Below are positions 18,597 to 26,714 of a DNA stretch of 42,816 bases, one piece after another. The notes beneath the pieces were generated by a model that saw only the letters and a list, made by a program, of their open reading frames with translations, searched no databases and was not told the origin of the DNA. Within the stretch, counting starts at the first letter, position 1, and each line of letters starts with the position of its first letter. The position numbers and the translations under genes were made by a program. Source of the DNA: an uncultured Bacteroides sp. (GTDB lineage Bacteria; Bacteroidota; Bacteroidia; Bacteroidales; Bacteroidaceae). The DNA lies in assembly GCA_900755095.1 (NCBI GenBank), contig CAAEFE010000129.1, positions 1-42,816 on the forward strand, in the 5' to 3' direction.

Positions 18597-20786
18597 ATGA
18601 TTATGAAGAAAATATTTAGTGTGCTCCTTTTTCTTGTTGTCATCTGCCAAATTCGCGCGGAAGATACAAATATCACTACCATGCGTAAAATGACACAACG
18701 GTTGTTTCCTCAACAGGCTTCATTTTTTGATTTTCGTCTGTTGAATGATACTTCTACAGATTCTTTTACCATCAAAAGTGAAGGGAATAAAATTATTATT
18801 TCCGGAAATAATGCTAACTCTATGGCTGTAGGTTTGAATCATTATTTGAAAAACTACTGCCTGACTACTATTTCATGGTATAAGGATGATCCGATAGAAT
18901 TGCCAAAAACTCTTCCTAATATACCGGCGGAAGTCACTATTAAGGCAAATGTCCCAACGCGTTTCTTTCTGAACTATTGTACGTTCGGATACTCAATGAC
19001 TTGGTGGAAATGGAGTGATTGGGAACATTTCATCGATTGGATGGCTCTAAACGGAATTAATATGCCTCTTGCTATTACCGGTCAGGAAGCCATCTGGTAT
19101 AAGGTCTGGAGTAAATTAGGATTGACAGATGAAGAAATACGTGGCTATTTTACAGGACCTGCACATCTTCCGTGGCATCGAATGTGTAATTTGGACGGCT
19201 GGCAAAGCCCCTTACCCAAAGAGTGGCTGTCAAGTCAAGCAGAGCTACAGGAACAGATCGTTGCCCGTGAACGTGAGTTTAATATGCAACCTGTATTACC
19301 GGCTTTTGCCGGACATGTACCGGCAGCGTTGAAACGGGTCTATCCCAATATAAAAACATCCAGAGTAAGCGAATGGGGAGGATTCGCCGATCAATATCGT
19401 TGCACTTTCCTTAACCCTATGGATTCTTTGTATGCGATCATACAAAAAGAATATCTTACCGAACAAACTCGTTTGTATGGCACAAATCATATTTATGGTA
19501 TAGATCCGTTTAACGAGATAGATCCTCCTTCATGGGATACCGATTCTTTAGGAATGATGGCTAAACATATCTACGAGTCTGTGGCTGCTGTAGATCCGAA
19601 AGCAATATGGCTACAAATGACATGGTTGTTTTATGCTGACATCAAGCATTGGACTACTCCACGTATAAAATCCTATCTTCGTTCTGTACCTCAAGACAAA
19701 TTGATTCTATTAGACTACTTCTGCGAATATACAGAAATATGGAAACAGACTGATAGTTATTTCGGGCAACCCTATCTTTGGTGTTATTTAGGCAATTTCG
19801 GAGGAAATTCTTTCTTGTCAGGGCCAGTTAAATTGGTAAGTGAACGGTTGGCAGATGCTTTAAAAAATGGTGGCAGCAATCTTAAAGGAGTTGGTTCCAC
19901 TCTTGAAGGCATAGACCTGAATCAGTTTATGTATGAATTTGTTCTTGATAAAGCATGGAATAGCGGTCAGACAGACAAAGAATGGTTCTTAAAACTGGCA
20001 GATAGACGGACTGGCAAGGTGTCTCCCGAAGCAAGAAAAGCATGGGAAATACTGGCAGACAAAGTGTATATCCAGCCGGCACAAGTAGGGCAAGGCACAC
20101 TTACCAATGCACGTCCTTGTTTAAAGGGAAATGGACATTGGACTACTAAGCCGACAATAGAATATCAACCCAAAGATTTAGTTGAAGCGTGGAGATTACT
20201 ATTGTTAGTAAAAGACTGTCAACGGGATAGCTATGAGTTTGATTTGGTTAATATTGGACGACAAGTTTTAGGAAATTATTTTAATGTAGTCCGTGATGAG
20301 TTTACTCTTGCATATGAAGCCGGAGATATAATGATGATGAAAAACCGAGGGGATAAAATGAGAGAAATTCTTGCTGATCTTGATAAGCTCGTTAGCTGTC
20401 ATCCTACCTTTTCTCTGAATAAATGGATCACTGACGCCCGCGATATGGGACACGATGCCACTTCTAAAAACTATTATGAGATGAATGCCCGTTCTCTGAT
20501 TACCATTTGGGGAGATAGCTATCACCTGACCGACTACGCCAATCGGTCATGGGCAGGACTAACCAATCAGTATTATTCTGTCCGGTGGGATCGTTTTATA
20601 AATGAAGTGATTAAAGCTGTCGAAAAGAAGAAGGCTTTTGATGAGGAAGTCTTCTTTAATGAATCACGGATGTATGAAAACGAATGGGTAAATCCGAGTA
20701 ACAGAATCAACTATAACGAAGGTGGTGACGGAATAAAACTAGCCCGGCAAATCTATAAGAAATACGCAAAAGAAATCATTCGATAA
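18597..20786 (+). CDS. GH89 alpha-N-acetylglucosaminidase (NAGLU-like)
   Basis: 729 residues from ATG 18597 (Met3 at 18603 is an equal alternative; both precede the signal MKKIFSVLLFLVVICQIRA). It removes terminal alpha-linked GlcNAc. The diagnostic block is NYCTFGYSMTWWKWSDWE...DWMALNGINMPLAITGQEA. Glu307 in PFNEIDPP and Glu437 in TLEGIDLNQ are 130 residues apart, the same distance as the acid and nucleophile Glu316 and Glu446 of human NAGLU. Periplasmic by its Sec signal. There is no CBM array as in the clostridial enzyme. Two genes downstream lies an HGSNAT-like acetyltransferase, the human partner of NAGLU in heparan sulfate breakdown. Confidence 0.95.
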   Translation: MIMKKIFSVLLFLVVICQIRAEDTNITTMRKMTQRLFPQQASFFDFRLLNDTSTDSFTIKSEGNKIIISGNNANSMAVGLNHYLKNYCLTTISWYKDDPIELPKTLPNIPAEVTIKANVPTRFFLNYCTFGYSMTWWKWSDWEHFIDWMALNGINMPLAITGQEAIWYKVWSKLGLTDEEIRGYFTGPAHLPWHRMCNLDGWQSPLPKEWLSSQAELQEQIVAREREFNMQPVLPAFAGHVPAALKRVYPNIKTSRVSEWGGFADQYRCTFLNPMDSLYAIIQKEYLTEQTRLYGTNHIYGIDPFNEIDPPSWDTDSLGMMAKHIYESVAAVDPKAIWLQMTWLFYADIKHWTTPRIKSYLRSVPQDKLILLDYFCEYTEIWKQTDSYFGQPYLWCYLGNFGGNSFLSGPVKLVSERLADALKNGGSNLKGVGSTLEGIDLNQFMYEFVLDKAWNSGQTDKEWFLKLADRRTGKVSPEARKAWEILADKVYIQPAQVGQGTLTNARPCLKGNGHWTTKPTIEYQPKDLVEAWRLLLLVKDCQRDSYEFDLVNIGRQVLGNYFNVVRDEFTLAYEAGDIMMMKNRGDKMREILADLDKLVSCHPTFSLNKWITDARDMGHDATSKNYYEMNARSLITIWGDSYHLTDYANRSWAGLTNQYYSVRWDRFINEVIKAVEKKKAFDEEVFFNESRMYENEWVNPSNRINYNEGGDGIKLARQIYKKYAKEIIR

Positions 20787-20807
20787 ATTTACAAAGTACA
20801 CCTCAAT

Positions 20808-22259
20808 ATGAGAACGAATAAACTACACTTTTTTTTATTGCTTTTAATGTGCTTCTGCTTGAACTTTTCAGTTCAGGCAGAAGCCTCGATTCATATCATC
20901 AAAGGTAAAGTAACCTGCGAAGGTAAGGGGATACAGGGGATAATGGTTACCGATGGCCGTATATGTGTGCAAACCGATGCTTCTGGAAAGTATAATATAC
21001 CGACTTTGGGAGATAGCCGTTTTGTGTATATTTGTACTCCTTCAGGTTATCTGACAGACCGGAAAGGGACTATTCCTTCTTTTTATTTACCAATCGATCA
21101 TTCTAAAAAGCAAAACTATAATTTTAATTTGAAGAAGAATCCGAAAGGTGATGTCTCTCATGTCTTTGTTACTCAATCTGACATACAGGTTACTTCCAGA
21201 GATGAACTGGCTATTTATCAGTATGTAGTGGATGATTGCAAACAACTTCTCTCTTCTTATGCAACAACTGATGTTTTCGGTATCGATTGCGGAGACATTG
21301 TAGGCGACCATCAAGAATTATATCCCGATTACCTGAAAAGAGCCGATCAACTGGATATACCCATTTATCGTGTAGTTGGCAATCATGATATGAATTATGA
21401 CGGTCGTACTCATGAAACTTCCTACAAGACTTTTGAAGATACTTTTGGTCCTTCCTACTATTCTTTTAATAAAGGGAATGCCCATTACATTGTAGTAGAC
21501 AACAACTTCTTCATCGGACGTGATTATTTTTATATGGGTTATCTGGACGAAAAGACATTTGCATGGCTTGACCAGGATTTATCATACGTACCGAAAGGGT
21601 CACTCGTATTCTTTATTATGCATATCCCTTCCCGTCAAACGGAAAAGCAAGAAGCTTTTTTGTATAACTATGATATGATTGGCAATCAGATGGTTAATGC
21701 TGGTGCACTGCATCAGATCTTGAAACCCTATAAGGCACATCTTATCACAGGACACACTCACTACAATCTCAATGTAGTATTTAATGAGAATCTGATGGAA
21801 CATAATACAGCTGCGGTTTGTGGTACGTGGTGGAAAGCGGATGTTTGTCTGGATGGCACTCCGCGTGGTTATGGCGTATACGAAGTGAATGGTAACGATG
21901 TGAAATGGTATTATAAAAGTTCCGGATATCCTAAAGAACATCAGTTTCGCTCATATCCGGCGGGAGCCTCCAAAGAACATCCGTCGGATATTATCGCTAA
22001 TGTCTGGAACTGGGATAAACTGTGGAAAGTGGAATGGTTGGAAGACGGTCAATTGATGGGAAGCATGACACAATATACAGGTTTAGACCCATACGCATCA
22101 GTGGTATGTTCGGACCGGGAAAAGATGGTCTATACATGGATTACTCCAAGACCTACCCAACATATGTTCCGGGCAACTCCTAAAAATAAAGATGCTCGTA
22201 TAGTGGTTAAAGTTACCGACCGTTTTGGCAAAGAATATATTCAAACGATCAATCCATAG
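20808..22259 (+). CDS. Calcineurin-like metallophosphoesterase with N- and C-terminal accessory domains (copy 2)
   Basis: 483 residues, Sec signal (cut near VQAEA). Three-part architecture as in copy 1: N-domain IIKGKVTCEGKGIQGIMVTDG, core with QSDIQ, CGDIVGD, VGNHDMNYDGR, IMHIPSR and TGHTHYN, and C-domain IANVWNWDKLWKVEWLEDGQ. It is much closer to the right-hand copy (30786-32219) than to copy 1 at 15093-16565 (shared WNWD, GNHDMxYxGRT, HNTAAVCGTWW). It and the right-hand gene are therefore the mirror-image pair of the two PULs. The HGSNAT-like gene follows after 5 bp. A phosphate-removing step on the glycan is inferred. Confidence 0.85.
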   Translation: MRTNKLHFFLLLLMCFCLNFSVQAEASIHIIKGKVTCEGKGIQGIMVTDGRICVQTDASGKYNIPTLGDSRFVYICTPSGYLTDRKGTIPSFYLPIDHSKKQNYNFNLKKNPKGDVSHVFVTQSDIQVTSRDELAIYQYVVDDCKQLLSSYATTDVFGIDCGDIVGDHQELYPDYLKRADQLDIPIYRVVGNHDMNYDGRTHETSYKTFEDTFGPSYYSFNKGNAHYIVVDNNFFIGRDYFYMGYLDEKTFAWLDQDLSYVPKGSLVFFIMHIPSRQTEKQEAFLYNYDMIGNQMVNAGALHQILKPYKAHLITGHTHYNLNVVFNENLMEHNTAAVCGTWWKADVCLDGTPRGYGVYEVNGNDVKWYYKSSGYPKEHQFRSYPAGASKEHPSDIIANVWNWDKLWKVEWLEDGQLMGSMTQYTGLDPYASVVCSDREKMVYTWITPRPTQHMFRATPKNKDARIVVKVTDRFGKEYIQTINP

Positions 22260-22264
22260 ATATT

Positions 22265-23665
22265 ATGACTAAACGTGCTTATGCTTTAGATGCCCTACGA
22301 GGATACGCTATAATCACAATGGTGCTTTCGGCAACGGTTGCGTGGAATTCTTTACCCGGATGGATGTATCATGCGCAAACTCCTCCGCCGGACAGAGCTT
22401 TCGACGCCAGTTTATCAGGCATCACTTGGGTGGATCTGGTTTTTCCATTCTTCTTGTTTGCAATGGGAGCAGCTTTCCCTTTCTCAATCAAAAAAAGATT
22501 TGAGAAAGGGGACACTAAGTTGAGATTGGTATATGAAGCTATCAAACGAGGTGCACAATTGACTTTCTTTGCTATTTTCATCCAGCATTTTTATCCGCAT
22601 GTATTGAGTAATCCACAAGACATGCGTGGCTGGTTATTGGCCATCCTTTGTTTTGTGATATTATTCCCCATGTTCATTCGTATTCCACTGAAAATGCCGG
22701 ATTGGATGCGTATAGCTATTAAGGTGGTAGCATATGGGATAGCTATTGTTCTGTTACTGACAACTCAATACGCAAATGGAAGAGTTTTTGATGTATCATT
22801 CAGCAATATTATCATATTATTATTGGCAAATATGGCTGTTTTTGGTTCAGCCATATATATTTTCACAATGCAAAGCCTCTGGGCGCGAGTAGGTGTATTA
22901 CTGATATTGATGGCTTTGTTGTTGAGCGGACAGGTCGAGAATTCCTGGGCACAAGCTATATACAACTACACACCTCTACCTTGGGCTTTTCATTTTGAGT
23001 ATTTACAATATCTCTTTATCGTGATTCCGGGAAGCATTGCGGGAGAATATTTGATGGATTGGCTGAAGCAACACAATGATTCGTTTGTTGAATCTACCAA
23101 TAAATGGAAAGCTATCGTAATGATTCTTTTGACATTAGCTATAATTATTGTAAATTTGGCAGGACTTTATACACATTGTACAGTCTTGAATCTGATAATA
23201 AATATTCCGTTATTGATAAGTGGAGTCTTTTTATTGAGAAAAGGCACAGGATTTATAAAGCTTTGGAGAGAACTTTTTACAGCCGGAGCTTTTCTAGTTA
23301 TCTTGGGATTATGTTTTGAACCTTTTCAAGGAGGTATAAAAAAAGACCCCGCCACTTTTGGTTATTTATTCCTCACTTCAGGCCTGGCATTTATGGCTTT
23401 GTTGCTTTTAAATGTAATATGTGACTATTTTCGTTGCGTGAAGAGTATGCGTTTTCTCGTAATGCCCGGACAAAATCCTATGATGGCTTATGTAGTAGGA
23501 GATCTGTTGATTATGCCTTTGGTCAATTTATTAGGAATTGCATCATTGCTTGTATATTTCAACGAAAACGCATGGATGGGATTTTTACGAGGAGTGGTAT
23601 TGACAACATTATCAGTACTGATAACTATGTTCTTCACCCGAATAAAATGTTTTTGGCGGACTTGA
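22265..23665 (+). CDS. HGSNAT-like inner-membrane acetyltransferase (DUF5009)
   Basis: 466 residues, a polytopic membrane protein with about ten or more hydrophobic segments. The N-terminus LDALRGYAIITMVLSAT and the block HAQTPP...GITWVDLVFPFFLFAMG match the human lysosomal heparan-alpha-glucosaminide N-acetyltransferase family. His36 lines up with the active-site His269 of HGSNAT, which passes acetyl from cytosolic acetyl-CoA to a terminal alpha-glucosamine on the other side of the membrane. Here the acceptor side would be the periplasm. It lies two genes after GH89, so acetylating GlcN to make it a GH89 substrate is a reasonable inference. A transporter role (NagX-type naming) is the alternative. 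Confidence 0.75.
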   Translation: MTKRAYALDALRGYAIITMVLSATVAWNSLPGWMYHAQTPPPDRAFDASLSGITWVDLVFPFFLFAMGAAFPFSIKKRFEKGDTKLRLVYEAIKRGAQLTFFAIFIQHFYPHVLSNPQDMRGWLLAILCFVILFPMFIRIPLKMPDWMRIAIKVVAYGIAIVLLLTTQYANGRVFDVSFSNIIILLLANMAVFGSAIYIFTMQSLWARVGVLLILMALLLSGQVENSWAQAIYNYTPLPWAFHFEYLQYLFIVIPGSIAGEYLMDWLKQHNDSFVESTNKWKAIVMILLTLAIIIVNLAGLYTHCTVLNLIINIPLLISGVFLLRKGTGFIKLWRELFTAGAFLVILGLCFEPFQGGIKKDPATFGYLFLTSGLAFMALLLLNVICDYFRCVKSMRFLVMPGQNPMMAYVVGDLLIMPLVNLLGIASLLVYFNENAWMGFLRGVVLTTLSVLITMFFTRIKCFWRT

Positions 23666-23683
23666 AACAATAATACTCAAAAT

Positions 23684-24754
23684 ATGAAAAGAAGAATCTG
23701 TATTTTTATAATGTTTTTTTCGGTGTGTCATACATATGCTCAATTAGTATATCATGATGCCTCAAAGTTCCCTTTATTAGGAAAAGCTACCGAAGCTACC
23801 GGAGCCCGATATGAAAGACTCCCGGATTCATTGAAGAATATCTCCCGTGCTCCGTTATGGAATTTAAGCCGTAACTCTGCCGGAATGGCGATACGTTTTC
23901 GTAGTAATTCTACCACAATAGCTGCTAAATGGGAAACACTCATCAATTTTCATATGAATCATATGACGGATACAGGCGCAAAAGGCTTAGACCTTTATTG
24001 TCTTCAGAAAAATGGAGAGTGGCGTTTTGTAAATAGTGGTCGTCCGGGTGGAAAAACAAATCAAGCAACAATCATTGCTAACATGCGACCGGAAGAGAGA
24101 GAATATATGCTTTATCTTCCTCTTTACGATGGTCTTGTTTCTTTGTCTATAGGAGTAGATTCGTTAGCCACCATCGATCAGCCTTTAATTGATTATCCGA
24201 TCCGCAAAAAGCCGGTTGTATTTTATGGCACCAGTATTCTTCAAGGAGGTTGTGCTTCACGTCCCGGAATGGCACATACAAATATCATATCGAGAAGGCT
24301 GAACCGTGAATGTATCAACTTGGGATTTAGCGGAAATGCACTTTTAGACTTGGAAGTGGCCAAAGTGATAGCCGAAGTAGATGCCAGTGTTTTTGTTTTA
24401 GACTTTGTGCCTAATGCTTCTGTAGAACAGATGAAAGAACGAATGGAAACATTCTATCGTATCATTCGTAGTAAACATCCGGATACGCCAGTCATTTTTA
24501 TAGAAGATCCGATTTTCACTCATACACTTTATGATGAAAGAATTGCTAAAGAAGTGCAAAGAAAGAATGACACGTTAAAGGAAATATTCAACCGGCTAAA
24601 GAAGGAAAATGAAAAGAATATCATTTTTATCTCTTCCAAAAACATGTTGGAAGAAGATGGAGAAGCTACTATAGACGGTATTCATTTCACAGATCTAGGC
24701 ATGATGAGATATGCTGATTTAGTTTGTCCAATCATTAAGAAAGCAATCAAATAA
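23684..24754 (+). CDS. SGNH-family esterase with N-terminal GxDLY domain
   Basis: 356 residues, Sec signal (cut near TYAQL). The first half is a beta-sandwich carrying GLDLYC (the GxDLY motif, about 101-106) and NMRPEEREYMLYLPLY, as in the N-terminal domain of this esterase subgroup. The catalytic domain then has VFYGTSILQGG with the Ser, GFSGNALLD with Gly/Asn, LDFVPNA, and DGIHFTDLG with Asp and His. It probably deacylates oligosaccharides in the periplasm. It is unrelated in layout to the SGNH protein at 13708-15096, suggesting two different ester positions. It sits 18 bp after the HGSNAT-like gene. Confidence 0.85.
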   Translation: MKRRICIFIMFFSVCHTYAQLVYHDASKFPLLGKATEATGARYERLPDSLKNISRAPLWNLSRNSAGMAIRFRSNSTTIAAKWETLINFHMNHMTDTGAKGLDLYCLQKNGEWRFVNSGRPGGKTNQATIIANMRPEEREYMLYLPLYDGLVSLSIGVDSLATIDQPLIDYPIRKKPVVFYGTSILQGGCASRPGMAHTNIISRRLNRECINLGFSGNALLDLEVAKVIAEVDASVFVLDFVPNASVEQMKERMETFYRIIRSKHPDTPVIFIEDPIFTHTLYDERIAKEVQRKNDTLKEIFNRLKKENEKNIIFISSKNMLEEDGEATIDGIHFTDLGMMRYADLVCPIIKKAIK

Positions 24755-24860
24755 AAATAGCAATATTTGTCCTATTTGTCTTAAATACTTTAACATGACC
24801 GATTTGACTAATGAACTTTGTGCTTAAAATTTAAAGTTATTTGAAATATCTGATTTAAAT
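24755..24860. other. 106-bp gap before GH27; no clear signal
   Basis: AT-rich spacer between the SGNH esterase and GH27. It has several TTTG words but none arranged as a convincing Bacteroides -33/-7 promoter, and no strong hairpin. It is unusually long for this operon, so separate expression of GH27 is possible. Confidence 0.3.
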
Positions 24861-26045
24861 ATGAAAAAGATTCTTTTATTTCTATTTATATTTCTATCCA
24901 CTTTTGCAAATGCACAAAAGCATAAAAAAGTGTTATGTCCAACGCCACCCATGGGTTGGAATAGCTGGAACTGTTTTAACAAGAATATCAGTGAAGAACA
25001 AATACGCGAAATAGCGAATCTTATGGTCTCTACCGGACTTAAAGATGCTGGATATACATACCTCAATGTGGATGATTGTTGGCAGACGCATCGGGAGTCT
25101 TGCGTTATTCAATCTGATTCGGTAAAGTTTCCGTCTGGAATCAAAGCATTGGCTGATTACGTACATTCAAAAGGTTTGAAATTCGGTATATATTCTTGTG
25201 CAGGTTCGAAGACATGCGCTGGTAGACCCGGTAGCCGAGGCTATGAATATATCGATGCAGTCACATATGCAGAATGGGGAGTTGACTTTCTCAAATATGA
25301 CTGGTGCCACAACAACGGAGCTAATGCCCGAGAAGCATACTTTACCATGTGTGATGCCTTAAAAAGTACTGGTCGTCCTATAGTTCTATCAATTTGTGAA
25401 TGGGGGACGAATAGGCCATGGGAATGGGGGAAAGGTATCGGTGAGATGTGGAGGGTATCCGAAGATATTATTGCAACAACCGAAGGTACAGCATACTGGG
25501 GAGGAGCGAGCATTCTGAAAATTATAGATATTATGGCTCCTCTTTGGCCATACGCGGGACCAGGACACTGGAATGACGCGGATATGCTCCAGGTAGGCAA
25601 TGGAGATCTAACATACGATGAAAACGTGATGCACTTCTCAATGTGGTGCATGCTCGCTTCACCTCTGATAGTAGGATGTGATCTTCGTAATATTGATAAG
25701 AAAATCCTTGATATACTTACCAATAAGGAAGCTATCGCCATAAACCAGGATAAGCTCGGAAAACAAGGCCGTATGTTCGAACGTAGTGGAAGATATCATG
25801 AGACATGGATCAAAGAATTGTCAGATGGCCGTATAGCCTTATGTTTCTTGAACAAGGATGAAAAAGAATGGTCTCTTGATTACCATTTTTGGGGATTTGA
25901 CATAATTGGGATAGACCGAACTTACGATCATTACATAGTACGTGATGTTTGGAAACATCAAGATATTGGAGATACTGGAGATAGGTATAGTTTCAAAGTA
26001 CCGGCTCACGGTGTAGTTCTCCTTTGTCTTGTTCCTAAACAGTAA
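24861..26045 (+). CDS. GH27 alpha-galactosidase (or alpha-N-acetylgalactosaminidase)
   Basis: 394 residues, Sec signal (cut near ANAQK), then the mature start TPPMGWNSWNCF typical of GH27. YLNVDDCWQ, FGIYSCAGSKTCAGRPGS, DFLKYDWCHNN and WRVSEDI follow. Asp147 in KYDWC and Asp202 in SEDI are 55 apart, the spacing of nucleophile Asp130 and acid/base Asp185 in rice alpha-galactosidase. The C-terminal beta domain ends VPAHGVVLLCL. It releases terminal alpha-galactose; alpha-GalNAc activity exists in the family and cannot be excluded. It is the last gene of the left PUL and has no counterpart in the right one. Confidence 0.93.
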   Translation: MKKILLFLFIFLSTFANAQKHKKVLCPTPPMGWNSWNCFNKNISEEQIREIANLMVSTGLKDAGYTYLNVDDCWQTHRESCVIQSDSVKFPSGIKALADYVHSKGLKFGIYSCAGSKTCAGRPGSRGYEYIDAVTYAEWGVDFLKYDWCHNNGANAREAYFTMCDALKSTGRPIVLSICEWGTNRPWEWGKGIGEMWRVSEDIIATTEGTAYWGGASILKIIDIMAPLWPYAGPGHWNDADMLQVGNGDLTYDENVMHFSMWCMLASPLIVGCDLRNIDKKILDILTNKEAIAINQDKLGKQGRMFERSGRYHETWIKELSDGRIALCFLNKDEKEWSLDYHFWGFDIIGIDRTYDHYIVRDVWKHQDIGDTGDRYSFKVPAHGVVLLCLVPKQ

Positions 26046-26078
26046 TAAAAGAACCGAATATTCCTATATTACACAAAT

Positions 26079-26125
26079 AAAAGCAGATGGTCAACTATTC
26101 CAAATACTCTTGACTGTTGCTTTTT
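26079..26125 (+). terminator. Candidate intrinsic terminator of the left operon
   Basis: AAAAGCA (26079-26085) pairs with TGCTTTT (26118-26124), and inside it GTCAA (26090-26094, starting GGTCAA) pairs with TTGAC (26110-26114), separated by a small internal loop. The stem runs into a T-tract (26121-26125). It begins 34 bp after the GH27 stop. The stem is imperfect and AT-rich, so strength is uncertain. Confidence 0.45.
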
Positions 26126-26149
26126 ACGTTATATCAATAAAAATAAATC

Positions 26150-26190
26150 TTCAAATACCAAAATGATATTTTATCATTTTGGTATTTGAA
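26150..26190. terminator. Perfect inverted repeat, candidate bidirectional terminator
   Basis: The 18-base arms 26150-26167 and 26173-26190 are exact reverse complements around a 5-base centre, and one more A-T pair can close to a 3-base loop. It lies between two convergent operons. A T-rich stretch follows only in the minus direction (complement of 26136-26149), so it may act mainly on left-moving transcripts or as a 3'-end stabiliser for both. Confidence 0.55.
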
Positions 26191-26450
26191 TGATGCTATA
26201 ATTGAATTTATTCAGGCGAGCAGTCAGATACGGAAAAGAATCGCATAGATTAGCCATTAGTATTATTCAGAAATTCCTGAAATCCTTCCCTTAGAGAGCA
26301 TAATCATTATTATTTGATATCATGCATTGCATAGTGAATGTATTTCTTAATCTATTTATGCACTTTGTTTAATAAAGTAAGTTCATAAAAGCACTTCTAA
26401 TAAATCAATAAATCCTATTTTTATGAGCCCAAATAGCTTTCTTTAAAACG

Positions 26451-26538
26451 TACGTGCTGTTTCTTATAAACCAACCGTATGTTTCTTTAAAACGAACCGT
26501 ACGTTTCATTACAATCAACCGTGTATTTTTCACAAACA
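26451..26538. repeat. Imperfect 22-bp tandem repeat, about four units
   Basis: Units start at 26451, 26473, 26495 and 26517, exactly 22 bp apart. The clearest shared core is AACCGTAYGTTTC in the second and third units; the first and fourth are more decayed. Period 22 is close to two helical turns, which would put protein contacts on one DNA face. No match to a known element is claimed. Confidence 0.5.
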
Positions 26539-26714
26539 ATACGGTAATTTATATGCAAATGCCGGTTCTTTTATTCGTAATTATGCATATAAATACCGTA
26601 TTTTATTGTTTACTCGCTCTACTTTCTTTCATTCATAAAAAGTGGAAAATAGTAGAATCAAAGAAAAAACGACAGTATGTCAACTAATTTAATATAAAAT
26701 AATCACATTGATAT

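Larger units (their letters stand above)
26046..26714. other. Gene-free convergent junction between the two PULs
   Basis: 669 bp, strongly AT-rich, between the last gene of each operon. It holds a hairpin with a T-run 34 bp after GH27, a perfect 18-19 bp hairpin at 26150-26190, and an imperfect 22-bp tandem repeat at 26451-26538. I see no convincing gene. The 77-codon open frame at 26454-26687 runs through the repeats and looks like chance. Confidence 0.7.

Noticed and set aside
24755..24860. Promoter for GH27
   Set aside because: Several TTTG words exist, but none fits the TAnnTTTG/TTTG spacing of Bacteroides promoters well enough to call.
26451..26538. Possible CRISPR array
   Set aside because: Repeats are adjacent with no spacers and are imperfect; no cas genes are present.
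26454..26687. 77-codon open frame in the convergent gap
   Set aside because: It starts inside the 22-bp repeats, has an AT-driven hydrophobic composition, no clear ribosome site and no recognised domain. Best treated as chance.
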